A DNA stretch of 64,000 nucleotides, taken from Sisyra terminalis. Lineage: Eukaryota > Arthropoda > Insecta > Neuroptera > Sisyridae. The notes below the pieces were generated by a model. The model saw only the letters and a program-made list of their open reading frames with translations, was not told the DNA's origin and searched no databases. This document shows positions 13,901 through 25,900 of the stretch, one piece after another. Each line of letters begins with the position of its first letter. Position 1 is the first letter of the stretch. The stretch covers positions 50,220,001 to 50,284,000 of the forward strand of contig OY292278.1 in assembly GCA_958496175.1 (NCBI GenBank), written 5' to 3'. Position numbers and translations under genes: made by a program.

Positions 13901-16900
13901 ACTGAAGTATCAAATTTCTTTGCTGATGTGTTTCATCTTTGCAAATGCTTGTTTTGGGAAAATCAATGTATTTTGCTGAGATCAAAAGTTTTAGGATCAT
14001 TTAATGCTATAATTGTTTTAAAACAATTCATCAACAAAATTATGCTACAGTTCTAATTATAAAGTTTGAACCATGAAAATCTTTGTCTCTTACGTTATTA
14101 ATAAGAAAATCATTCAAAATGAGCTTTTCGTTGGAAAAATCTGGTTATAATACGTATTTTAGAATTACAGAGACTAAATACTGTATTTAAATGCTTATTC
14201 GAAACATTATATACAATAATTAATAATGTTCTTGGGAACTTGGACTCAAATAATAAAATGTTAAATTTTCAAATCATCTCAACGTTTCGTTGGTGTTTAT
14301 TTCCAACTTCTTTTGAAGAAGAAGGACATTGAGACAATTTGAAAATTTAACATCTTATTATTTGAGTCCAAGTTCCCAAGAACATTATTAATTATTTACC
14401 ACACCATGGATGAGATCAACCAGAATATTATATACAATTTCTATCCTTAAAATTTAATTTTCTATTTAATTTACATTATACAACAACAAATGTCTATCCA
14501 ACAAATTATTTTTCATCGAAATAATAGATAAGAAGTCATTTTTTACGAGTGTTAACAAGTATGTGCATTATCAATGAACTTAAGAGCTCATATTTTATGA
14601 ATGCTTATTTTTACATAGAAGTAAAGAATTAATTTTTGAAAAATCTACATAATAATTTATTAAGTACTACAGATTTGGACCTTAGTTGAACTTTCTATTT
14701 CATTCTTGAGAAATGTTCATATTATGTACAATTAATAATTTCATTCTCTACTTTTTTTTGTTGTAAATTAATATCTATAAGTGTTTTAGTAGACAATTTT
14801 GCTTGTTATGAATTTTAATAGTACGGACTTTATAATAGATCATTTAGTATTTGAAAACAGCCTTGTTTAATATATTTATTTGAAAATTTATCTAAGGTCA
14901 AATAAATAAATTAAAAATTATTTTGAATATTTCTTTACAAATAAATGTTACAAAATCCCATTTTTTTGTTTGTTTTCAATACCTTCGAAACATCAATTTA
15001 ATGACTGGCACGAGCCGAAGAAAAATTCTAATTTAATTTTATTGAAAACATAAAGTCTTATTAAACATTTAAATGCAAGCCTGTTCCAACACAACGCCAT
15101 CAAATAGTAAAATTAGAGAAAATCTTTGATGTATGATGTAAGTCCAATTGATTCCTTACAACATTTCCATTATAAAATGAGATAACTTTCGGCTTTCACA
15201 AATTCACACATTCAGCTACTCATTTGGACAAGTTTTACGATTGTCCACGCTAATAACGTATTTGATTCGGTCTTCACGTCCTCAAACGGCTTTATTAGAT
15301 CCAACCAATTTTACGCCATTTCCTCAGTCCAATTTAGAATTGAATTTGAAATTAAATCTCTGAAGAAAAAAAAACGTACAATTAATATTTCATATAAGTG
15401 CTACTACTAATAAGTAAATGCGGGTGTGACATAGTCGGAAACTTTCTCTTCTGATAACTTTTCTGATGATCGATGAGGGTGTTTTAAATATGTGCTACGA
15501 AATTAGATCAGTTTGTATCAAATTTAAATGTAAATTCGTCTCAATAACTGTGTCACTGTGATAAATTTAATTTTTCTTTCGTCAGTGGAAAAGTGGAGGG
15601 AAATGTAAATATTGTAAAACAGGTTGATTTAAATCATCGTTTTTTGTCTTTTTAATGATTTAAAATTTCCCAATACGACCAAGTCAAGGTTTTGTGAACG
15701 AACTCTGATAGTTTTTCTGCGTTAAATATATATACAAAAAAAATTGTTGCGTCACTGAAAAAAATTAATGAAATGTTTTCGTTTACAATCCAACTTGAAA
15801 ATGCATAGACTTGTTACTGGTAATTTTAATCATATCCGTTTTGAACGGAAAAAGGAAAAGAGTTTGTTCTACAATCGTAAATCATTAGCAAATATATTTT
15901 ATAAGAAAAAAATTATGACATTTGAATCGATCAAGTTGAAGAAGAAAACGGAAGTGTTTAAACTTTTTCTTCGGAAAAAGATTTATATAAAAATAGGGAT
16001 TTAAGTCTGTAACTATTAAGTAATTAGTGACTGATTGATGAACGACATACAGCCAAAACTGTAGAAAAGAAATTTATATAATTTCTCTATGAAAATTGAA
16101 ATATATTCTTCAAAAATTAATTCAATTTCAAGTCGAAAGGAGTTGACTTTTAATTCAACTTTTCGAGTGAATTTTTTTAAAGAAATCACTTATTAAAGAT
16201 TCCTTTCAACAGCCAAAAATCAAAAAAAGCAAAGCCCCCAATTAAACTCCAATAAAAACCTCACTTCATTCACAAAACGCTGTAATTTTCCATTCAACCA
16301 CTTCGTAATTAAATGCAAATATATTTTCTCACCACACTGGCAAGCATAATTGATTTTTTCCTCAACCAATACAAAAATCAAACGACTGAATGATTGACTG
16401 ATTAATTATAGATCATGTCAATAGAGAAATTATATCTAATATGTTCAAATAATAGTAATAAACCAATATTTAAAACAGCTACCACTGTACTAAGACATTT
16501 TTCTTCAAGTGAAAATAAAAGAATATTAAAAACATGTTTTCTGTTTCAGTATTTTCTAATAGTAATAGTAATAATAATGGTTTGTACACCCGGAAAGGCG
16601 CGCACCTCAAGAATAATTGGATCCAATGAGGTAGGCGACATTTTTCGATTCCGTACGTATGTATGTAGTGATCATAATATTTATAATGGTACCAGATAAT
16701 CATATGTAAACTAAATGCATTTCTTTCGTCGTAAACGCACCGTTTTCCTCGCCGTCTATATCCGGTTTTGAATCCGATATGCCTTAATAGAAATTCAACG
16801 TCCGAAACTCAAAGTGATAGTGAGAGTGAAAGATTTGATCTTGTAAAATAATACCCAACGTCGGCGTCGAGAACGGAGAATACTCGAATGGACCATTAGG

Positions 16901-19900
16901 AAAGACATTAGAACTCTTGTATGCGATATAGCTGTAGGTGCTCTGTACAAGAAAAATGTATCAGTTACATTTTTCTCTATTGCCAGATGATAAATTTCTC
17001 ATAACTTAATTGAAAGTATATTTGTGCATTTACATACGATTGTGTAAATGCACTTTCTTTCATACTATTTGTAACGCAATTTTTTTCCTTTATTTGCCAG
17101 CAAAACGCAACAGGCGTTGTTCCATTGTGCTCCAGGAAATTGTTTTAACATAACAATTACCTACAATTTTTAATACTTTAGATTTAATTCTGTAGTTTCA
17201 AAGACTTACCCCAATTGTTCCTCCGAGTTGCAATCGGAAAGTCCATGTAACGTTTATGTTTCTCTCCCAAATGTTCAAAAGTTTCACTTATTATTTGCTT
17301 CAAATTAGATTTGATGACAATTAAAATTTAAAAGTTGATTATTGTGATTCAAATTTAAATATTAAATTTGATTATTGTCGTTTTTGCTGTACATTATTGG
17401 GATTTAAAATCTAATCAGGTGAATGGGTTTGATATATTTGTTGAAGAAGAAAGTTGTAAAAAAAAAGCGGAAAAGTTCGTAAAAATTGATAATTCATTAA
17501 ACAAAACCATCGAAATATCTAATCTTATAATAAATTCAACAAAATTATCTTAAGAATGACCACTGACCATCTTATTTATCTGCTGTAAGTATTTTGCAAT
17601 AGTTATAAGTTATAACCCTTTAATGAATAACTTCCTTCAACAGGAATTAGAAGAGATTAACAATGTTAGGCTCCAGAATGGAAATACTACCTACTTACCT
17701 TAAAGAATTGATGAAGAATTTAAGTTGTTGGAAGATAAAGAATAACATTTTTCTACATAAATTAAATGATGAAATATTTTAGTATCATCATAGATTATAC
17801 CTCTGATACTGGAGGTATCTTCGTAAAGATAATGAAGTTGTCGAGACATTTTTAAAGACATTAAAGTGTAGTATAAAAAACATAAACTTAACTAATTTCA
17901 TGATAATTCTGCAGGTAATGTCGGCTATATATTCAAATTTTCAGAACAAATTAAAACAACTCTTTTGCAGATTATATTTCCTTGACCAAATTTATTTTAA
18001 AGGAGATTTTTTACAATTATACAAGAACTAGATTTGATTACAATTCCTATAAAATCTAAACATTGTTGAAATGTATTGGTACAACCCATAAATTTAAAAC
18101 TCAAAAGTTTGCCAAACTGTTCCCCAAAGTTGCCTGGACATAATGTATGCTTGAAAAAATGTATTTGCATTACGTTGAAGCTTTTGGACTGCAACGAAAA
18201 AGCTTTCAAAAGCAGCATTTCTAGTCATTCCTGGTAAAAATTGAGATATATTTACCGGAAAAAGTTTTCAGTGTTCAAAATGGAATACCTATAGGCATTG
18301 AAATGTTTTCGGATAAATATTTCCTTATTTCCACCAGGGATTGACTGGAACACAATTATTTATCGTTTTAACATGTAGAATATTTCAAGAATTTCAAGTC
18401 GATTTATCAACCGTTGTAAAATTTATAGTTTTCCAGCTTATTTCCTTCGAAATAAGATAGATTAATAATTTTCTAAATTTGATACAACCAAAGCTCTGTC
18501 TGAAGTCCAATATTATTAACGTTTTAATGCTCATTACATTAAAATCAAAGAACTTCAGCCAGATGAAATAAAAGATTGCTTATTTTTGGGCAAGAAAATT
18601 TTTGTACAACTATTTCGAACATTTTAGGTACTCTGGTTGCATATAAACATGTTTATGTAAATTTATCAACATATCTTATTTTGGCACAAATGAGCTAAAG
18701 ATTTTAAAATTCTGATAATTCAGAGGAAATCTTAGAAAATGAATGAATTCATTAACATTATTATATCAAAGATTTGTGCACTTTGAAAAAAATACAGTCT
18801 TATTTTGCATTCACAGAATCGTAAGCAACAATTCTAGGCATTTCTTGTAAAAATTGAGATATATTTATCGGAAAAAGTTTTCAGTATTCAAAATAGAAAC
18901 TGAAATGTTTTCGAATAAGTATTTCCATATCGCTACCAGGGATTGACTGGAACACAATTGTTTGTCAATTTAACATGAAGAATACTTCAAAAACCTCAAG
19001 TCGATTTATCAACCGTTATCAAATTTATAATTTTCCTGCTTATTTTCTTTGAAAATAATAATAAGATAAATTAATAATTTTCTACATTTGATACAACTAA
19101 AGCTCTGTCTGAAGTCCAATATTATTAACGTTTTGAAACTCATTACAGTAAAATCAAAGAACTTCAGCCAGATAAAATAATACATCGCTTATTTCTGGGC
19201 AAGAAAATTTCTGTACCAATATTTACAACCTTTTAGGTACTCTAGTTGCATATAAAAATGTTTATGTAAATTTATCAACATATCTAATTTTGGTACAAAT
19301 GAGCTGAAGCTTTTAAAATTCTGATAATTCAGACGAGATCTTAGAAAATGAATGAATTCATTAATATTATCATATCAAAGATTTGTGCACTTTGAAAAAA
19401 ATACAGTCTTATTTTGCATTCATGGAATTGTTTCGCAAATATCTAATAAGATATTTACGGACAAGTAAAAGCCAAAAATATAAATCCTCTTTGCATTGTT
19501 AATTATAGCTCAATCAGTTGAGAAATTGATTACAAAAATAATATTTGAGAAGATAACAAAATTAATACTTTAAGTTAAAAAAATATATGAAAATTAATGA
19601 ACTTCAGTGTATAATAATGCAAATATTGGAAAATGTTTTGGGTGTCCTAGATGTGTAGGCAAAGAAATATGGAAAATCGAAAACCTTGAAAGAAATCTGA
19701 ATTTTTTTCAAAATTTGATTACTTTTTAAACGGGAAAAATATAAACATCATCGTTAATAAGCATAACATGTAAAGGACACCTACGATGAATAAAGAATTG
19801 TCAGAGAAAAGGGTTCATACTTGATGTAGAAAAAGAACTTGAAGGCCTCAGGAAAATAGGAGCAAAACGCATTGAAACCTTGGGCCTTTTAAAAAGTGAA

Positions 19901-22900
19901 ATGGATTACCCTGATTTAATGAATCTCGACAGGGATAGACGACTAAAGGGAAAAATTCAATCACGCGGAAAATTAAATTTCCCGTTAGGCAGAAAACGTA
20001 AAAAAAAAAATAGAAAGGAAATCATAATCTGTAGATAATCTTAAAGATAGCTTTATAAAATAAAGATTATTCAAGAAGTTATTATGCATTTGATAATTAC
20101 ATAGACTGCACACGTTTTTTCATGAAAAATCATAATCATTTACGCCAAAATGGATCGAGAAAACGACAAAAATTAATATGTAGTTTTAAGAAATTTGATG
20201 TCAAATTGAAGAAAGTATTTTTATGTAATTTTTTTGTAATAAGAAGTGTTGATTCAACCACTTCATAATTTGTTTAAAAAATTGATAATATTTGTTCTTT
20301 GAAAGCATATTGCTTTATGAAATTTTGGAAAAACAGTATGAAAACAATCAAAAATTGTATAAAAAATTATTATATTTAATATTGCAGTTACCATCATTCA
20401 TTCTAATCACTTATTTTACCAGTTTTTATCTAAAATTTTTATTCTTTCACAAAATTCATAAACCAATTGGATTAAAATCATGAAGAATATTTAATTATAA
20501 TTTGAGTTAAACTTTCAATCTTAATTTTAAGATTTCTTTGTAATTAGATTTATAATCGTTTTTTAACATTAATTCCTTCGATTTATATTGAATCGGGCAG
20601 AAACCAAATAAATTTTAAGTTTTATAGAATACAAATGAATAATCACAACGTTGTTTTGCTTTATTTATCACTTTTTTCTCAAAATTATTTAATACGTTTT
20701 TAAGTCGAAATTTTTGTACTCAATGAGCCTATAAAAAGCGAATTTCGTTCGGAAAATCTGGGAATCTATTGTAAAGAAAACGAAGCATTGAATTTAAATC
20801 CAGCACTTATTATACAAGCAATGTATTAGGTATACGATTATTTACGAAAAATGCGACCAAGTAGATTTGGATTTTTTTATTTTGTTCTTTCTAATTTGAG
20901 ATCTTTTATTTTCCTACCATATGACCAAAAAGCTTTAATTTTAGGAACAACCAAAGCCGTTTCCATTGTCTTTTCAAAAACTATTTTCGATGTTCAAAAG
21001 GATTTAGCGAAACTAATATCGACGGAAATCTACAAAGGCTTTTTGGAATTAGTGCAGATATAAAGCAACCAGAAATTTTGCCTTAAATATTTGGACGATC
21101 TTGAATAAACAAAAAAATTGGAGTTTTCAACTTTGTGTCTGGAATTTTCCTAAGTACTGCAGCTATTAGAGCTTTAATTTCCTCTAAAATTTGATATACT
21201 TTAAACGTATATTTTCATAGGATTCAAGAAAAGAAATATTTAAATTATTGGCTTCTTGGAATTAGTGTAGACATATAAATCAACCAGAAGTTCTGCATTA
21301 AATTTGGGTGATCACTTTGTCACTGGAAATTGTCTAAGTAGAATTATCAACTCTCCAGTTTTAATCCGGAGACTCCTGAAAAATTAAGCTTTCTCCAGAC
21401 TCGAGTTTATACAAAAAAAAAGGATTTTTTGTTTTTATTTTGAACACTTTTTCTTCTAAATATATCTTCTTCTTTTTATTAAATGCATCTCTCCGGATTA
21501 AGGCATAAGATCTCCAGACTTTCTGAAATTTAGAATTGGTAACTCTATGTCTAAGTACTTAAGCTTTTAGAGCTTTTATTTTCCTCCAAAATTTGATACA
21601 CTTTAAACGTATATTTTAATGGGATGCAAGAAAAAAAATATTTGTAATATCAGTGATTTGTAAGCAAAATATAGCGAAATTCCATATTATTTGTGTAAAA
21701 AAACAAAATCTGAAGAAACTCAAGAAAAAAAAGTGTTATATAAGACGACCAGGTCTTGTATGCTCTAGAAATAATTCCTCTTCAAGCAAGACAAATGGAA
21801 ATTCCATCAAGAGATGAAATATTTCAAACACGTAACAATCAAATTATTTTTAATTGATTTAAGCCGAAGGTACATGCAACAAACAACTTTAATTGCATTT
21901 CATGTAACAATAGAGGAAAACGCTTATTCTCTGGAAGCGCAAACCAGTCGTTCCACTCTCGCCTATCCACAGAAATTTAAGCTCAATTATCTTCGCTTCG
22001 ATTTATTACAATTTTTCCAATGCATTTATCTCCATTTTTCCATAAATCTATCACATATGCACATTACAGATATATGGCGAGTGCAGGAACTGGTCTAGTC
22101 TTGCATTCATCTCTCCAACGCTGCAATTATATAATGTGACGTATTCGAAGATAAATCAAGAAAAGAAACTGTTCGATCGAATCTTTGCCTGGCGTACGTA
22201 AATCTTACATCGTAAAATTGCTCATGTTTATGGAAAAAATGTTGTCTCAATCACATGACAGAAAAAAAAATATCAAACTTTCCTTGCATTACTCGCGGGT
22301 GCTCTTAAAAGATCATTAATGAAGATTAATTACATTTCTCACTGATAATTATATCAAATACACGACACTTTTCGAATGTATCGAGAAAAGCGAGAATTGC
22401 TAATACAAAAAAAAAAACTTTTATGCTGGATTTCAAGGAAAAAAACGGTCACCAGAAATTTTACCGGCACCACCGACCAACGTCAATCATTTTCCATCGC
22501 ATTTATTACATAAAAATGGTCGTAAATTAAATCTATCGATCATTTCCTTTATGAATAAAAATCGTAGGAGAAATCATAATCATTTACATTATATCTAATG
22601 AAAATCAACGATTTCAACTGGAAAAAATCTATCGTCAAATGCTTTTAATTAAAAATGAATCAGAAATTAATTATTTTCATGGATTTGTTTTGGGTATACC
22701 TACATTAACTTTCTAGGAAATTCGCGAAAGGCCAAATAATTTTAAGTGATTATTATTTATTTGTAATTTAGAAAATTTGCGTTGAGGCAATCGAAGAATT
22801 CGTATCGATTTGTTCGGTAAAATCGGAATCGTTGAGAATTATTTTTACTTTCCATTCGATCGAGTTGGCGTGGTGAAAAATTTCGAGTCAAACAATTGAA

Positions 22901-25900
22901 TGATTAATTGGAGGCGAAAAAAAATTGGTGAAGTGAACGATTAGTGATGACTTTTGTAACATATTGGCGTGGAATGTAATTGGTTGTATTGTTAAAGTCG
23001 CTTAACAATTGCTAATTTGGTCGAAGACTTTAAGAAAATCGATGATAAATTATTCATTCATCTTGTTTACCTTTATGGTCTTGTTTTGTTTTTGTTTTTT
23101 GGTTTTTTTTTGCTCAGTTCATAACGGAAAAAAATGAGGAAATGTTTTGTTGAAAAGAAACGTTTATGTCCGGAAATATTTAATAAATTATGGCATTTTT
23201 TGTTCTGAAGAGTATTCCAGATTAACATATCCTTGTTCTAAAAGTTATATGAGTACTTGGGAATAAAAATTTGCCAGCCATTTTCTCCCCCCCCTGCATT
23301 AATTTTAAGATCCAGTAAGATTATAAATTTCTTCATTTTTTTTCATCTTATCATTAATTTTTACTAAATCCTATAATCCTTTCATGGTTCAGATACTTTT
23401 TTTTGGTTTTTTAAGGTTTCCTACAACTTCAGATATTCAGTGGAAGACGCTCCTTCAGGTGTTTTTAACGACCACTGGGAAAATCGCATCGGTGATTTCG
23501 TAAAAGGTGCCTATAGTATGCTGGATCCTGATGGAAAAATTCGTACTGTCTACTATGAAGTGGATGGAATCAAAGGATATCGCGCCTATGTAAAACGAAA
23601 ACGTCCAGGTGTGTTCAAAAATATTTTACTTAAATAATTCTTTAAAAAAGTTTTCTTACCATAACTAATTCTTTAACATTTCAGGTACATTACAAATATA
23701 TAGTAAAATGGTAAATTGAAAGCTTCAATACTTCAAAAGCTCAGCGAATTGCTTACTTTTAACTAAGTCCTGTGGAAAATGAAGTTATATCACTTTCAAA
23801 GAAAACAACTCGTATAGATTTTCAATCATTCCGAAAAAGATATACATTAGTGTGGGTCAAAAAAATCGATTATTTTTTTTACAAGTGATGCGGAAAAATG
23901 GGTTGCTAGACACCTTAAAAAAATTCTCACCAAGTATGAGCTCTTAATTTTAATAGGAAGATCCTCCGCATCGCAGTTATGTATTTTTTTCTCAGTCCAA
24001 TAGAAAAAAATTCATACCTCATCATTTATCGATTGTACAGAAAAATGTTCTGAAAGAATTTTTTAGAAAATTTAATGCTCTACAAAAAAGGTATTCTATA
24101 TTTTTTCCGTAAGCCTCACCATTTGAAAGATATTAAGGATTTAATTTTGATTATTTTAAGACAAATTTCATTTTTGTTTAAGAATTTTATAACTCGACAA
24201 TAAATGACTCTTATACAATGCGCAATACAAATTTTGTTGGAAATTAACTGCTCTCCAAAAATGGTTTGTTATGTTTTGGTGATTAAATTAACCCTCCAAA
24301 AGATATTCATCATCAAACTTTCATGTGTACGGGTGTTAAAAGTTTTTGATGAGGTATTCGAATAATTTCAACTTAGTTTATAATTTTTGAGAAAATTGAC
24401 ACAAGTTTTAGTTTTTATCAACTGAGAAACTTCAAAATATTTTTCAAGTTTTTTTTTATGCTTAAGTATATTTGTCTCCATTTAAAAAAAAATAAATTGT
24501 ACATTATTTATCGCTTGGTTAAATATTTATTAATGAAAAAAGTAAAGTTTTCATTATACATATATTATGATATATTTCAATATTAAAGAAAAACAATGTC
24601 CAATTAGTTATAAAAAAGTTTTTTATTTCAATTTTCAAACAAGTTATTGTTTCAAGTTGGGTATTTTTTTCGATGCTCTTTGACAACTTGCAATTAAAAA
24701 TCCGTACACATGAAAGTTTGATGATGAATAACTTTGGAAGGGTTAATTTAATCGCCAAAACATTAAACATCATTTTTATAGAACAGTTAATTTCCAACAA
24801 AAATTTGTATTGCGCATTGTATAAGAATAATTTATTGTCGAGTTATAAAATTCATAAACAAAAATGAAATTTGTCTTTAAATAATCAAAATTAAATTCTT
24901 TATTTCTTTCAAATGGTGAGGCTTACGAAAAAAATATAGAATACCTTTTTTGTAGAGCATTAAATTTCCTAAAAAATTCTTTCACAACATTTTTCTGTAC
25001 AATCGATAAATGATGAGGTATGAATTTTTTTCTATTGGACTGAGAAAAAAATACAAAACTGCGACGCGGAGGATCTTCCTATAAAAATTAAGAGCTCATA
25101 CTTGATGAGAAATTTTTTAAAGTGTCTAGGAACCCATTTTTCCGTGTCACTTATAAAAAAAAAAGTAATCGATTTTTTTTGGCCCACCCTAATATACATA
25201 CGTTTATTATTACATACGTCGTTCCATGCACAAATTCTTATCAAAATTGAGGCAAAGTGAACTTGAAATTGTTAGCCTTTGGGACTGAGTAATAAGGAAA
25301 TTCATTGGAAAAACATGTTTCCCATAAAATTGCTTTTGGGTCAGTCCAAAAATAAATGAAATGATTGCTCGATCATCTTAAAAAAAATATTTTTTTGTGT
25401 GCTATCACCCCAACATGTCGGTAATTCAAATTCATCATTAATTTAATTTTATTGTTTTTAGTTTTCCGATGGTAGCCATATTAGTTTTACTAGGCGCAGA
25501 CATTTTCGCACTTTTAAAAATTTGCGGAAACTTGATTATCTCAGGCCCTATTTGTCCTATCAAAATGAAACTAAAAGCAGTGTGTACATGAAAATATAAA
25601 CTATAAAGTTTAATAAGACGTTTTTACCTAAATGTAATTCTAAGGGATAAAATTTCAGCCTAAAGTCTTAGCTCTTATTTGTAAAAACTCCAATTTTCAC
25701 GGAAAGATTGTGAACGAAAGGAAAGAGTCTTCACGTTAAAACTTTTTTTACAACCAATTAGGTTTGCCTAAAATTTGGAGTTTGAGATTTGACTAGGAGC
25801 AGAGGTATTGCAAGCACAAAATGTCAAAATAATGCATACTTCAGTAGGTGACTATAATGTATTTAACCATTTAATATGTGACATATACTTGGCAAAAAGG

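Larger units (their letters stand above)
4954..16549. other. Intron 1 of the cuticular gene
   Basis: Inferred 11.6-kb intron between GTAAGT and ctgtttcag. It contains a direct-repeat array (5503-8915), foldback elements at 5693-7245 and 10510-11514, a hAT relic at 12685-13388 and a hairpin repeat at 14216-14395. Segments 8920-10500, 11523-12680, 13390-14215 and 14400-16549 show no gene or repeat I can identify. The part near 11990-12440 is of more balanced composition and could be regulatory, but nothing specific supports that. Confidence 0.5.
16631..23415. other. Intron 2 of the cuticular gene
   Basis: Inferred 6.8-kb intron between GTAGGC and ttttttaag. It includes two coding-like patches (16731-16847, 19790-20038), a tandem duplication (18219-19432) and direct repeats (21040-21660). 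Nothing recognisable lies in 17000-18200, 20040-20840 or 21700-23400. The last is less AT-rich with scattered GATCGAT/ATCGAT words and could be regulatory, unproven. Confidence 0.45.

Noticed and set aside
16415..16630. Cuticular gene starting at ATG 16415 instead of at 4936
   Set aside because: This would place about 45 hydrophilic residues before the hydrophobic run, unlike a signal peptide. The tttcag acceptor at 16544-16549 and the exon at 4936 give a better N terminus, though RNA data could overturn this.
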